Assembly: GCF_000014285.2 (NCBI RefSeq)
Contig: NC_008343.2
Location: forward strand, 186,001-250,000
Origin: Granulibacter bethesdensis CGDNIH1
Lineage (GTDB): Bacteria; Pseudomonadota; Alphaproteobacteria; Acetobacterales; Acetobacteraceae
Length of the DNA stretch: 64,000 bases
Direction of reading: 5' to 3'
This document shows, piece after piece, positions 1 to 8,921 of the stretch. Position 1 is the stretch's first letter, and each line of letters starts with the position of its first letter. The notes beneath the pieces are model-generated. The model saw nothing but the letters and a program-made list of their open reading frames with translations. It ran no database searches and had not been told where the DNA came from. The translations under genes and the position numbers were made by a program.

Positions 1-1683
1 CTGGTCATGGCGCACACGCCGCTGCCCAGCAAAAGTTTTCCGGTCATTTTCGCCATGACCTTGCTGCTGGTGCTGGGGACGCCACGGGTGGCCTATCGGT
101 TGACGCAAGGCAATATCCGTTTCGGGGCGCGCACGGAGGCGTCGGAAGCAGCCCCGCCGGTGCAGACCGTGCTTCTGGTCGGTGCGGGCGAGGGTGCCGA
201 TCTGTTTCTCCGTGCGACGGCCAAGGATCGCCGTGCCTCGCTGCGTGTGATCGGATTGCTGGCGCTGTCCTCCCGCCAGACAGGGCGGCGTATTCACGGG
301 CAGCCGATTCTCGGCACGGTCGATCAGGCCGATGAAGTGCTGGAGCGTCTGCGGACAGAAGGCCAGTTGCCGGGGCAGATCGTCATCACCGCGTCGGAGT
401 TAGGCGGGGAGCGGATGCGTATGCTGATGGATGTGGCGGAAAAGCAGGGTATGCAACTCCGCCGTGCCGCCGATCCCACATTGCTGACCAGTGCCGCAGC
501 CGATGCGGATTCCGCGCGGGCCACCCTGAAGCCGGTGGCGATTGAGGATCTGCTCAACCGCCCGCAGGCAAGACTGGATCGGGAAGGCATGGCCCGACTG
601 ATTCAGGGCCGGCGTGTTCTGGTGACCGGTGCCGGTGGCACGATCGGCAGTGAGCTCAGTCGTCAGGTGGCGGCTTTCGGCCCCTCCCGCCTGCTGCTGC
701 TGGATAACGGTGAATATGCGCTGTGGCAGATCGATCTGGAGCTGGGAGAATCTTTCCCTGCTGTTCCGCGTCAGCCGATTGTGGCCGATATTCGGGATGC
801 CGGCCGACTGCATGCGATCATGCAGGTGGAGAAACCGGAGCTGGTGTTTCATGCCGCGGCGCTGAAACATGTCCCCATGGTGGAGGCCAATCCGCTGGAG
901 GGCCTGCTGACCAATGCAGTCGGCACAAGGATCGTGGCGGATGCGGCAGCGGCTGCCGGAGCGCTGGGCATGGTGCTGATTTCCACCGACAAGGCGGTCA
1001 ATCCGACCAGCGTCATGGGCGCCTCCAAGCGTCTGGCCGAGATGTACTGTCAGGCTCTGGATCGTCTCGCCCAGCGCCATGGAAACGGCATGCGCTGCGT
1101 CACGGTGCGGTTCGGCAATGTGCTGGGCAGCACCGGATCGGTGGTGCCGTTGTTCCGGAGGCAGTTGGAACGCGGCGGCCCGCTGACCGTGACCCATCCG
1201 GATATGCGCCGCTATTTCATGACGGTGCGCGAAGCGGTGGGACTGGTCTTGCAGGCCACGGTTGTCGGTGTCAGTGCCGGGGCGGCCTCCTCTGCTGTGC
1301 CCGAAGGCGGCATTTTCGTGCTGGATATGGGGGAGCCGGTGAAGATCGTCGATCTGGCGCGCCAACTGATCCGTCTGGCCGGGCTGAGGCCGGATGAGGA
1401 TGTCGCCATCCGGTTCACCGGTCTGCGCCCCGGCGAAAAATTGTATGAAGAACTGTTCCACGGCAAGGAACCGCCGGAGGCTACCATCTATCCCGGCCTG
1501 CTGATGGCCCGTCCGCGTGTGGTGGAGGCGGAGATGGCGGCCGATGCGATCGACATCCTGGCGGCTGCCTGTCGACGTGGCGACCATGCGGCGGCGCTGG
1601 CGGTGCTGGCACAGATGGTGCCGGAATTCGTGCATCAGCCCAATCATGACAGGACGGCTTTGCTACAAACGGCTTCCAGCTGA
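1..1683 (+). CDS. Nucleotide-sugar 4,6-dehydratase, CapD/WbpM/FlaA1 type (5' end outside window)
   Basis: Membrane-anchored UDP-N-acetylhexosamine 4,6-dehydratase of the extended SDR superfamily, acting in surface-polysaccharide sugar synthesis. The first ATG is at 7, but the frame is open to base 1 and family members usually have about 600-650 residues with four N-terminal membrane helices. Only about 558 residues and one hydrophobic segment (about 11-32) are present, so the gene probably starts upstream. A first, non-catalytic Rossmann-like region (about 50-150) precedes the NAD-binding motif GAGGTIGSE near residue 210. The catalytic region STDKAVNPTSVMGASK near 325-341 has Met in place of the usual SDR Tyr, as known for WbpM-type enzymes. 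The aminotransferase gene follows directly. Function class is secure; the exact sugar is not. Confidence 0.9.
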   Translation: MVMAHTPLPSKSFPVIFAMTLLLVLGTPRVAYRLTQGNIRFGARTEASEAAPPVQTVLLVGAGEGADLFLRATAKDRRASLRVIGLLALSSRQTGRRIHGQPILGTVDQADEVLERLRTEGQLPGQIVITASELGGERMRMLMDVAEKQGMQLRRAADPTLLTSAAADADSARATLKPVAIEDLLNRPQARLDREGMARLIQGRRVLVTGAGGTIGSELSRQVAAFGPSRLLLLDNGEYALWQIDLELGESFPAVPRQPIVADIRDAGRLHAIMQVEKPELVFHAAALKHVPMVEANPLEGLLTNAVGTRIVADAAAAAGALGMVLISTDKAVNPTSVMGASKRLAEMYCQALDRLAQRHGNGMRCVTVRFGNVLGSTGSVVPLFRRQLERGGPLTVTHPDMRRYFMTVREAVGLVLQATVVGVSAGAASSAVPEGGIFVLDMGEPVKIVDLARQLIRLAGLRPDEDVAIRFTGLRPGEKLYEELFHGKEPPEATIYPGLLMARPRVVEAEMAADAIDILAAACRRGDHAAALAVLAQMVPEFVHQPNHDRTALLQTASS

Positions 1684-1692
1684 GTGAGACCC

Positions 1693-2841
1693 ATGACAGA
1701 GACAGCAGCCCCGATCGCTTTCCTTGACCTGAAAGCGCAGCAGCGCCGCATCGCGGAGGATCTGCGCCCCCGTGTCGAGGCGGTGTTCGCGCATTGCCAG
1801 TTCGTGCTGGGGCCGGAGGTGCGGGCGCTGGAGGAAGAGCTGGCAGCGTTCTGCGGGGCCACACATTGCGTCTCGGTCAGTTCCGGTACGGATGCGTTGC
1901 AGATTGCACTGATGGCGGAGGGAATCGGTCGTGGAGACGCCGTGTTCCTGCCTGCCTTCACCTATACGGCGACGGCGGAAGTACCTCTGGTGCTGGGCGC
2001 GGTGCCGGTTTTCGTGGATATTGATCCGGCGACGTTCCAGATTGATCCGGTGGCGCTGGAACGCCGGATTGAGGACGTGAAACGTGCAGGCGTATTGCGT
2101 CCGCGTGCGGTGATCGGCGTGGATCTGTTCGGCCAGCCCGCGCCATGGGCCGCGCTCCGCGCCATTGCCGAGCGCCACGGCCTGTTCACACTTGATGATT
2201 GTGCCCAGAGTTTCGGGGCGAGCCTGGGTGAGCGCAGACTTGGGCAGGAAGCCGTTGCAACGGCCACCAGCTTTTTCCCCTCCAAACCGCTGGGGGCCTA
2301 TGGCGATGGTGGTGCTCTGTTCACCGAGGATGCGGAGCGTGCCGCGCTGTATCGCAGCCTGCGCACCCATGGCGAGGGCACGACACGATACGAGGTTTTG
2401 CGTACCGGCATGAATGGCCGACTCGACACGCTTCAGGCAGCAGTGCTGCTCAGCAAGTTGACGGTGTTCGGGGAGGAACTGGAAGCGCGGGAAGCAATCG
2501 CGTCGCTGTACGATGCAAGGCTGGCGGGGGTCGCTGGGCTGACCACTCCGGCCCGTGTGCCGGACAGTCGCTCTGCCTGGGCGATCTATGCCATCCTGCT
2601 CAAGGATGCGGCCCAACGCGACGGCTTGCAGGCCAGTCTGAAAGATCGGGGCGTGCCGACAGCCATCTATTACCCGCGACCGCTGCATGTGCAGCCTGCC
2701 TACGCTCCCTCTCACGATGGAACGGCGCTGCCTGTTTCCGAGGATCTCGCCACGCGTATTCTGGCATTGCCGATCCACCCTGATCTCAGTGAGACGCAGG
2801 CCCATCGCGTGTGTGATGCGATTCTGGCTTCATTGGCCTGA
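1693..2841 (+). CDS. DegT/DnrJ/EryC1/StrS family sugar aminotransferase
   Basis: PLP-dependent transaminase that would put an amino group on a keto-sugar nucleotide, most simply the 4-keto-6-deoxy product of the dehydratase just upstream. ATG at 1693 is preferred; an in-frame GTG at 1684 directly follows the upstream stop. The 382-residue length is typical. Visible hallmarks are the SSGTDAL cofactor-binding turn (about 60-66), the Asp pair in DDCAQSFGA (about 168-169) and the internal-aldimine lysine in SFFPSKPLGAYGDGG (about Lys198). The C-terminal small domain is intact. The spacing of under 10 bases implies co-transcription with the dehydratase. Inferred product: a 4-amino-4,6-dideoxyhexose nucleotide for O-antigen or glycan synthesis. 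Confidence 0.9.
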   Translation: MTETAAPIAFLDLKAQQRRIAEDLRPRVEAVFAHCQFVLGPEVRALEEELAAFCGATHCVSVSSGTDALQIALMAEGIGRGDAVFLPAFTYTATAEVPLVLGAVPVFVDIDPATFQIDPVALERRIEDVKRAGVLRPRAVIGVDLFGQPAPWAALRAIAERHGLFTLDDCAQSFGASLGERRLGQEAVATATSFFPSKPLGAYGDGGALFTEDAERAALYRSLRTHGEGTTRYEVLRTGMNGRLDTLQAAVLLSKLTVFGEELEAREAIASLYDARLAGVAGLTTPARVPDSRSAWAIYAILLKDAAQRDGLQASLKDRGVPTAIYYPRPLHVQPAYAPSHDGTALPVSEDLATRILALPIHPDLSETQAHRVCDAILASLA

Positions 2842-2868
2842 CCTCACCGAGGATGATCAGGATGCTGA

Positions 2869-3144
2869 TCAGCGGCAGTTATCGGGATTGAAGGTTGGCT
2901 CCCAGCTGCACAAAACGTTATGTGCCGCGACGCTCTTGTTGAAGTCGTAACTCTCCGAGGCGATTTTGCCGCTGCCCAGCCAGGCCGTCTGATCCTGGTT
3001 GTTCATCAGCCGGGCATGGGTTGTGCCGGTTTCCGGGACTTGGCCGGCACAGGCTGCCATCAGCAACGGCAGGCCCAGCGCCAGAATCACCGGGATCGCG
3101 CGCCCGGATATTCGCTGCCGACATGGTCCGTGTGTATTGTGCAT
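2869..3144 (-). CDS. Small predicted lipoprotein, unknown function
   Basis: About 91 residues from the ATG at 3144; a longer frame starts at 3201 but would put 19 charged residues before the signal. The N-terminus has a basic stretch, a hydrophobic core and a lipobox LMAAC, so it should be lipidated at that Cys and anchored in the envelope. The mature part is about 60 residues, polar, with two further cysteines (LCSW and NPDNC near the C-terminus) that could form a disulfide. No family was recognised. It converges on the aminotransferase gene with 27 bases between. The start is uncertain; coding status is likely because of the coherent lipoprotein signal. Confidence 0.6.
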   Translation of the reverse strand: MHNTHGPCRQRISGRAIPVILALGLPLLMAACAGQVPETGTTHARLMNNQDQTAWLGSGKIASESYDFNKSVAAHNVLCSWEPTFNPDNCR

Positions 3145-3287
3145 GATATTCGCTTTCCTCAATGGCGACCGGATCTGGTTTTGTTTTGGTCCGGTTTGCA
3201 ACTATGAGGATGGGAATGATTTTGGCGGGGAACAACGCCAAACACGGCATGAGAGCAATGCTTTCCACGCACCAAAACCGTTTTGTT

Positions 3288-3677
3288 TCAGGGTGTGAAA
3301 GAGGTGTTTTGTCCGATTGCCCCGGCTGCTGCCACACCAAACCAGCCCAGCATCAGGGTTACACCTCCAATAGGTGCCAGCGGGCTGAGGCTGATTCCCT
3401 GCAGGGCCAGGACATACAGATCGCCGCAGAACAGAACTGTGCCCACAAAAAAAGCGCCTCCGGCAGCCAGAGCGATTTTCCGGCCTGCCTTCGTATGCAG
3501 ATGCGTGGCAAGCAGCGCCGAGATGATCATCATGATGGCGTGCCAGCCCTGCATCTGCACCGCCGTCTGCACCAGCCGGATTGTATCGGGATCGGGCAAG
3601 GCATGGGCAGCGATGGCGGCCATGGCAACTGCCATGCAGCCGGATAATCCGCCAAGGGTGAGCAGAACGCGGGCCAT
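3288..3677 (-). CDS. DUF423 family small membrane protein
   Basis: 129-residue inner-membrane protein of the DUF423 (YgdD-like) family. Four hydrophobic helices can be followed: about 5-25, 44-62, 70-90 and 98-122. The family pattern is visible in the N-terminal glycine-rich helix ending in AAHAL, a central region of the GWHAIMMIISALL type, and the C-terminal APIGGVTLMLGW segment. The biochemical role of the family is unknown. It stands alone between two divergent or convergent neighbours and starts about 60 bases from the opposite-strand iminopeptidase, so the two promoters must share that gap. Confidence 0.85.
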   Translation of the reverse strand: MARVLLTLGGLSGCMAVAMAAIAAHALPDPDTIRLVQTAVQMQGWHAIMMIISALLATHLHTKAGRKIALAAGGAFFVGTVLFCGDLYVLALQGISLSPLAPIGGVTLMLGWFGVAAAGAIGQNTSFTP

Positions 3678-3740
3678 CTATGCGATCCTCCTGAAAGCAC
3701 CCCTATTTCATGCGCGGGCTTACATCTGTAAAATACCTTC

Positions 3741-4694
3741 ATGCCCCGTGGCGATCTCTTTCCGGATATAGGTCCGAACGAAACCGGCTACCTGCCGTTG
3801 TCAGGTGGTCATGTGATGTATTGGGAGCAGGTGGGAAATCCCTACGGCGTCCCGGTGCTGTTCCTGCATGGTGGTCCGGGGGCGGGGGCGGGTACGGTCC
3901 ATCGCCGTTTCTTTGATCCTGTCTACTGGCGGGCCGTCATTTTCGATCAGCGCGGAGCGGGCCGGTCCCGCCCGCTGGGTAGTTTGGCACGCAATACCAC
4001 GCAGGATCTGATCGAAGACATAGAACTGCTGCGCGTGCATCTCGGCGTCGAACGCTGGCTGCTGTTCGGCGGTTCCTGGGGATCGACCCTGGCGCTGGCC
4101 TATGCTCAGGCACATCCGGACAGGGTGCTGGGCTGTGTGCTGCGCGGCATTTTTCTGGGCCGTGAGCAGGAGGTCGCATGGTTTCTCTATGGTCTTCGCC
4201 AGATATTTCCGGAGGCCCACGCCGCTTTCGCCAATTTCCTGCCTCCTGAAGAGCGACATGATCTGCTGGCCGGCTATATAAGCCGGTTGAATGATACCGA
4301 TCCTGCAGTTCATATGCCGGCGGCACAGGCATGGTCTTTGTATGAAGGGTCGTGCAGCACATTGCTGCCGAATCCGGATACGGTCGGCTTGTTTGCGCGG
4401 GATCGGGGCGCGTTAGGGCTGGCGCGGATCGAGGCGCATTATTTTGCCAACCGGCTGTTTCTGCCGCCGGAGGGTTTGCTGGGTCATATGGACCGTATCG
4501 CCACCCTCCCCGCCGAGATCGTGCAGGGCCGCTACGACATGATCTGCCCGGCCTATTCCGCCTTTGACCTTGCCGCATGCTGGCCGGCCGCGAAATTGAC
4601 CGTGATTCCCGATGCCGGACATTCCGCGCTGGAACCCGGGATCAGGCGTGCACTGGTGGCAGCGGTGGAGCGTTTCCGCCGCCAGATCGGCTGA
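3741..4694 (+). CDS. pip: Proline iminopeptidase (prolyl aminopeptidase, family S33)
   Basis: Cytoplasmic alpha/beta-hydrolase that removes N-terminal proline from peptides. The 317-residue length matches the bacterial monomeric family. Seen in order: an oxyanion-hole HGGPG motif at 43-47, the FDQRGAGRS segment (about 68-76) typical of this family, and the nucleophile elbow GGSWGS with Ser112. The distal acid and base are probably in the GRYDMICP and DAGHS segments near 260 and 295. ATG at 3741 gives the usual N-terminus with little before the first strand. The gene appears monocistronic or weakly coupled to the GST gene 66 bases downstream. Confidence 0.92.
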   Translation: MPRGDLFPDIGPNETGYLPLSGGHVMYWEQVGNPYGVPVLFLHGGPGAGAGTVHRRFFDPVYWRAVIFDQRGAGRSRPLGSLARNTTQDLIEDIELLRVHLGVERWLLFGGSWGSTLALAYAQAHPDRVLGCVLRGIFLGREQEVAWFLYGLRQIFPEAHAAFANFLPPEERHDLLAGYISRLNDTDPAVHMPAAQAWSLYEGSCSTLLPNPDTVGLFARDRGALGLARIEAHYFANRLFLPPEGLLGHMDRIATLPAEIVQGRYDMICPAYSAFDLAACWPAAKLTVIPDAGHSALEPGIRRALVAAVERFRRQIG

Positions 4695-4760
4695 GCATGC
4701 CTGATCGTTTCAGGCCCGTTTGCTTCAATGGCTTTTTTAAGTTTTTAGGGATTGCAGAGC

Positions 4761-5438
4761 ATGACCGCTCTTTCTGCTTCCACGCGCGCCCGTTTGTTAC
4801 TTGGCACCCGCCGCTATTCCTCCTGGTCGTTGAGGGGCTGGCTGGCGGTGAAGCTGGCTGGGATCGAGGTGGAGGAAGTGGTCTATAAACTGGCGGGAGG
4901 GCATACACCGGAGGTGAAGCAGGCTTCTCCCAGTGGCTTTGTGCCGGTGCTGGAAGTGGAGGGGCAGCCAATCTGGGACAGTCTGGCGATCTGCGAATAT
5001 TGTGCCGAGATCCAGCCTGCGTTGTGGCCGTCCGAGTTCATGATCCGTGCCCATGCGCGCAGCGTGGCGGCAGAAATGCATGCAGGCTTCCGGGAATTGC
5101 GCATCGCCATGCCGATGAATGTCTGCCGCCATTTTCCGGGGCTGATGTTCAATGAGGCGGTGTTGGCCGATCTTGCGCGTATCGATCAGGTCTGGAGCGA
5201 AACGCGGGCGCGGTTCGGGGCAGGTGGCCCCTATCTTTACGGTGCGGCATTGACGGTCGCCGACATCATGTATGCGCCGGTGGTGGCACGCTTTCTGACT
5301 TATAATGTGCCACTTTCCGAAGCGGCTGCCTCTTACCGGGACGCAGTGCGGGCGCATCCGCTGATGCAGCAATGGTATGCGGCGGCAGAGGCCGAACCTG
5401 AATCCTGGCATCTGCCGAAATATGAGCAGATCGTCTGA
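4761..5438 (+). CDS. Glutathione S-transferase family protein
   Basis: 225-residue soluble protein with a thioredoxin-fold N-terminal half and an all-helical C-terminal half. The ATG at 4761 is preferred over an in-frame TTG at 4752. The N-terminal segment RRYSSWSLRGWL has the serine cluster expected at the glutathione-activating position. GFVPVLEV supplies the cis-proline and DSLAICEYCAE the Ser/Asp-Glu glutathione-binding turn. The substrate cannot be told from sequence; bacterial members act in detoxification or dehalogenation. The downstream O-antigen ligase begins 5 bases after the stop, probably only by gene packing. Confidence 0.88.
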   Translation: MTALSASTRARLLLGTRRYSSWSLRGWLAVKLAGIEVEEVVYKLAGGHTPEVKQASPSGFVPVLEVEGQPIWDSLAICEYCAEIQPALWPSEFMIRAHARSVAAEMHAGFRELRIAMPMNVCRHFPGLMFNEAVLADLARIDQVWSETRARFGAGGPYLYGAALTVADIMYAPVVARFLTYNVPLSEAAASYRDAVRAHPLMQQWYAAAEAEPESWHLPKYEQIV

Positions 5439-5443
5439 TCCCC

Positions 5444-6760
5444 GTGAGCATTGCTTCCCGTGCGGCGGTCAGCGCCGGTATTGAACGTGTCTCGGTGGTG
5501 GCGTTGCTGCTGCTGCCGATTTTTCTGACGCATGGGCGCGGGATCGCGGAATGTCTGATGTCAGGCATTGCAGCCCTGTTCCTGATCCGCTCGGCGCTGG
5601 TCCATGAATGGGGATGGTTCCGTACCGGCTGGCTGAAGATCGGTCTCTTGTGGTGGGGATGGCTGGTGCTGTGTTCCCTGCCGATCGGCAGTCTGGGGCA
5701 GGGGGGATTTTCCTCCCTGTTGCAGGCGGTGCTGACAGTCAGAGTTCTGATTTTCGTGGCGGCGCTGGAGCATCTGCTGCTGCGTGGGGAGCAGGCGAGG
5801 CTGTGGCTGCGGCGGCTGTTGGAAATCACGTTTTTCTATATGGCCGCCCAGACGGCTTTTCAGTTCGTAACCGGCCATAACATGTTCGGCTGGCCGCGTG
5901 GCCCCGATGGAGAGTTGACTGGCCCTTATCAGCATCCACGAGCGGCCCCTCCTTACTCCCGTCTGTTGTTTCCCGTGCTGTTGCCGATGCTGATGCAGGC
6001 GTTGCGCGCACCGTGGCAGAAGGCTGGTGTTTTGCGCATTGTACTGGCTGCCGGCTCGGTCGGTTTGCTGGTGTTGATGGGGGAGCGGATGCCGCTGCTG
6101 CTGGTTCTGGGGCCGGGGCTTGGTGTGGCATTCATCTATCTGCGGCGTTTGCGTCTTCCGCTGGCGGCGCTGGTGGTGCTGGCCGGATGTCTGGTGGCGG
6201 CTTCTCCGGTGATTTCACCTCAGGTGCACCATCGGCTGGTAGAAAAGTTCAGTCAGCAGATGGGAGCGTTTGGCGGCAGTCATTATGGGCAGATTCTCAG
6301 CCGCTCTCTGGTGATGGCGGGGGATAATCCGCTGACTGGAAGGGGTTTTGACGGATTCCGCACTGGCTGTGACGATCCGCATTATTTCGGCGTGCGCTCT
6401 GTTGGGCGGGCATTGGGAGATCGCTCAACCGATGGTGGAGGCGCCGATATCTGCGTGCAGCATCCGCACAATCATTATCTGCAGGCGCTGACGGATGCCG
6501 GTTATCCGGGGCTGCTGCTGTTTTCGGCACTGGTGATCGCATGGGTGGTGGCACTGGCGCGAGGGCTTTATCGCCACCCCACGCCGCTGCGGGTCGGTTT
6601 GCTGGCAGCGGTGGTGATTCAGGAATGGCCGCTCGCCTCCGCCAGCAGCGTGACATCCATGCCTCTTTCCGGCTGGTTCTTCCTGCTGCTTGGCTTCGGT
6701 CTGGCGGAGGCAAGGCTGGCTCTTGGATCAGACAAGGAACGCGTTATCTCTGCTTCATAG
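5444..6760 (+). CDS. O-antigen ligase / Wzy-type polymerase-like membrane protein
   Basis: 438-residue polytopic inner-membrane protein with about ten hydrophobic helices and one large periplasmic loop (about 265-350). Starts with GTG at 5444, five bases after the GST stop. The loop ends in the [11 protein letters not shown] segment near residue 340. This is the His/Asn motif of the Wzy_C (O-antigen ligase) superfamily, whose members join undecaprenyl-linked glycans to lipid A-core, to protein, or to each other. Whether this one is a WaaL ligase, a polymerase or a protein O-glycosylase cannot be decided here. The amino-sugar genes at the left edge and the glycosyltransferases at 39621 and 44088 give it plausible substrates. 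Confidence 0.82.
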   Translation: MSIASRAAVSAGIERVSVVALLLLPIFLTHGRGIAECLMSGIAALFLIRSALVHEWGWFRTGWLKIGLLWWGWLVLCSLPIGSLGQGGFSSLLQAVLTVRVLIFVAALEHLLLRGEQARLWLRRLLEITFFYMAAQTAFQFVTGHNMFGWPRGPDGELTGPYQHPRAAPPYSRLLFPVLLPMLMQALRAPWQKAGVLRIVLAAGSVGLLVLMGERMPLLLVLGPGLGVAFIYLRRLRLPLAALVVLAGCLVAASPVISPQVHHRLVEKFSQQMGAFGGSHYGQILSRSLVMAGDNPLTGRGFDGFRTGCDDPHYFGVRSVGRALGDRSTDGGGADICVQHPHNHYLQALTDAGYPGLLLFSALVIAWVVALARGLYRHPTPLRVGLLAAVVIQEWPLASASSVTSMPLSGWFFLLLGFGLAEARLALGSDKERVISAS

Positions 6761-6804
6761 AAAACGGCACCGGTGCAAGCCGCATGACAGGAAAGACAAC
6801 GACC

Positions 6805-7788
6805 ATGACAGACACAGCTGCTTCCGCTCCGCCACACATTCCCGTCACTGTGCTGACCGGCTTTCTGGGGGCCGGCAAAACGACATTGCTCAACCGCATC
6901 CTCACGGAGCCGCATGGCAAGAAATTTGCCGTGGTGATCAATGAATTCGGTGAGCTGGGCGTGGATAACGACCTCGTCGTCGATGCGGACGAGGAAGTGT
7001 TCGAAATGAACAATGGCTGTGTCTGCTGCACAGTGCGTGGTGATCTGATTCGCATCATCTCCGGGCTGATGAAGCGGCGTGGGCGTTTCGATGGCATTAT
7101 TGTCGAGACCACCGGCCTCGCTAATCCCGCCCCGGTCGCACAGACTTTCTTCATGGATGAAGATGTGCGGCGCAATGCCCGGCTGGATGCGATCGTGACG
7201 GTGGTGGATTCCCGGCATTTGCCGCGTCAGCTGGAAGAAAGCACCGAAGCCATGACCCAGATCGCGTTCGCGGATGTCATCATCCTCAACAAGACCGATC
7301 TGGCCACGCCGGAAGAACTGGATGCGCTGGAGGCAAGAATAAAGGCCATCAACCCGCATACCGTGATCCGTCGTGCCCATCGCGCCGATGTGCCGGTCAC
7401 GGAATTACTGGGGCTGGACGCATTCAGTCTGGATCGCATTCTGGCAAACGACCCTGATTTCCTCGATCATGACTCGCATGATCATTCGGAGGGGGTGACA
7501 AGCATCAGCCTGGAAGTGAATGGTCCGCTTGATCCACAAAAGTTCAATGCGTGGATTGCCGAGCTGCTTCAGACCAAAGGGCAGGATCTGCTGCGTACCA
7601 AAGGAATTTTACACTATGCTGGTGAAGACAAGCGCTTTGCGTTTCAAGCCGTGCATATGCTGGCGGATGGCGATTACATTGGCCCGGCAGAGCCGGGGCA
7701 GCGCAGCCGGATCGTGTTTATCGGGCGTGATCTGAACCGCCCGCAATTGCGACGCGGTTTTGAGGCATGCCGTGCGGCGGTATCATGA
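6805..7788 (+). CDS. CobW/COG0523-family GTPase (metallochaperone type)
   Basis: P-loop GTPase of the G3E family, thought to deliver Zn or another metal to target proteins. Start 6805 is chosen because AGGAAAG lies about ten bases before it; an in-frame ATG at 6784 would add seven residues. Motifs: Walker [12 protein letters not shown] (about 19-29), the metal-binding CxCC in [12 protein letters not shown], a Walker B-like [11 protein letters not shown], and the guanine-specificity NKTDL. A His/Asp-rich stretch ([10 protein letters not shown]) precedes the C-terminal CobW_C domain, consistent with metal binding. The next gene overlaps it by four bases, implying translational coupling. It has no cobalamin-gene neighbours, so a zinc role is more likely than CobW proper. 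Confidence 0.88.
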   Translation: MTDTAASAPPHIPVTVLTGFLGAGKTTLLNRILTEPHGKKFAVVINEFGELGVDNDLVVDADEEVFEMNNGCVCCTVRGDLIRIISGLMKRRGRFDGIIVETTGLANPAPVAQTFFMDEDVRRNARLDAIVTVVDSRHLPRQLEESTEAMTQIAFADVIILNKTDLATPEELDALEARIKAINPHTVIRRAHRADVPVTELLGLDAFSLDRILANDPDFLDHDSHDHSEGVTSISLEVNGPLDPQKFNAWIAELLQTKGQDLLRTKGILHYAGEDKRFAFQAVHMLADGDYIGPAEPGQRSRIVFIGRDLNRPQLRRGFEACRAAVS

Positions 7789-8825
7789 GCGGGGAGATGG
7801 ATGAGGACTTCCTGCTGACGTCCCGCGGGCGGCAGGTACAGCTTGGAGCCTACGCAATCGGTGTGGCATTCAGCCAGTCGCATGTGGCCTTTGCGGCAGC
7901 GGATGGCTGTGTCCACGTGCTGTCTTTGTCCGATCCGACTGAAACAAATCAGATCAGGACGCATGAGGACGGACTACTTTCTTTCTGTGCTTCTCCTGCG
8001 GCGGATGGTTTTCTGTCTGGCGGCGATGACGGCCATTTGCGTCTGATCCGGTCTGACGGGACGGTGGAGACAGTGGCCGGTTTCAAGGGCAAATGGGTAG
8101 AGACCATCGCCGTGCATCCGGACCGTAAACTCGGAGTGATTGCCTGTACGGCAGGCCGGGCGGTGCATGTTTTCAATGCACAGGGTAAATTGCTGAAAAC
8201 TCTTGAGCATGCGTCCACGGTCACCGGGCTTGCTTTTGATGCGAAGGGCAAGCGTTTGTTTGCCTCCCACTATAATGGCGTCAGCATCTGGTATGTGGCG
8301 TCCAAAACCGATAACCCTCGTGTTCTCGCATGGAAAGGGAGCCATACCGGTGTGGCCGTGCATCCGGCAGCGGAAGCGGTGGTGACATCCATGCAGGAAA
8401 ACTCTCTGCATGGCTGGCGGCTGAGTGACGGGCATCACATGCGTATGAGCGGCTATCCCGCCAAAACACGCTCGCTGTCTTTTTCCAGAAGCGGTAAATG
8501 GCTGGCGAGTTCCGGGGCCGAAGCCATTGTGCTGTGGCCGTTTTTCGGTGGAGGGCCGATGGGCAAACAGCCCATGGAACTGGCTCCGATCCCGGATGGT
8601 TTGTGCACGGCCGTAGCCTGCCACCCGCGTCATGAGGCGGTCGCGGCAGGATATTCCGATGGGCTGGCTGTCATGGCCGATATTGAGTCCGGTCGTATTC
8701 TGCCGATCTGTGCACCGGGTCGTGGAGAGATCACGGTGCTGCGATGGAGCCCGGATGGGCGTCATCTTGCATTCGGCACTACAACCGGCTTTGCCGCCTG
8801 GATTGATTTTTCACGGCAGGAATAG
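7785..8825 (+). CDS. WD40-repeat beta-propeller protein coupled to the CobW GTPase
   Basis: 346-residue protein, probably one seven-bladed WD40 propeller filling the whole chain. Start 7785 overlaps the upstream stop as ATGA; an in-frame ATG at 7767 would lie deeper inside the GTPase gene. Degenerate WD blades recur about every 40 residues, for example [27 protein letters not shown] and [14 protein letters not shown]. No signal peptide is seen, so it is cytoplasmic and likely a protein-interaction platform. The tight coupling suggests it works with the GTPase, perhaps as partner or client adaptor; that is inference. A strong terminator follows 33 bases after the stop. Confidence 0.8.
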   Translation: MSGEMDEDFLLTSRGRQVQLGAYAIGVAFSQSHVAFAAADGCVHVLSLSDPTETNQIRTHEDGLLSFCASPAADGFLSGGDDGHLRLIRSDGTVETVAGFKGKWVETIAVHPDRKLGVIACTAGRAVHVFNAQGKLLKTLEHASTVTGLAFDAKGKRLFASHYNGVSIWYVASKTDNPRVLAWKGSHTGVAVHPAAEAVVTSMQENSLHGWRLSDGHHMRMSGYPAKTRSLSFSRSGKWLASSGAEAIVLWPFFGGGPMGKQPMELAPIPDGLCTAVACHPRHEAVAAGYSDGLAVMADIESGRILPICAPGRGEITVLRWSPDGRHLAFGTTTGFAAWIDFSRQE

Positions 8826-8858
8826 GCGCTTTTTATTGTCTGAATATCGCAGCCCCAA

Positions 8859-8895
8859 AAAAATAGCGCCCGGTTTATGACCGGGCGCTATTTTT
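8859..8895. terminator. Bidirectional Rho-independent terminator
   Basis: A perfect 16-bp inverted repeat (arms 8859-8874 and 8880-8895, loop TTATG). It has an A-rich 5' foot, a G+C core AGCGCCCGGT and a T-rich 3' foot, so it reads as a terminator on both strands. It lies between the convergent WD40 gene and the TonB-dependent receptor gene and serves both. Confidence 0.93.
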
Positions 8896-8921
8896 ATATC
8901 GGTTTCGCCAAGGGCTGTTGA

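Noticed and set aside
1663-2805. 380-codon minus-strand frame opposite the sugar aminotransferase
   Set aside because: Shadow of a gene with all PLP-enzyme hallmarks on the other strand.
2854-2871. 7-bp hairpin TGATCAG/CTGATCA between the aminotransferase and lipoprotein genes
   Set aside because: Short, not G+C-rich, overlaps the lipoprotein stop and lacks a T-run, so not called a terminator.
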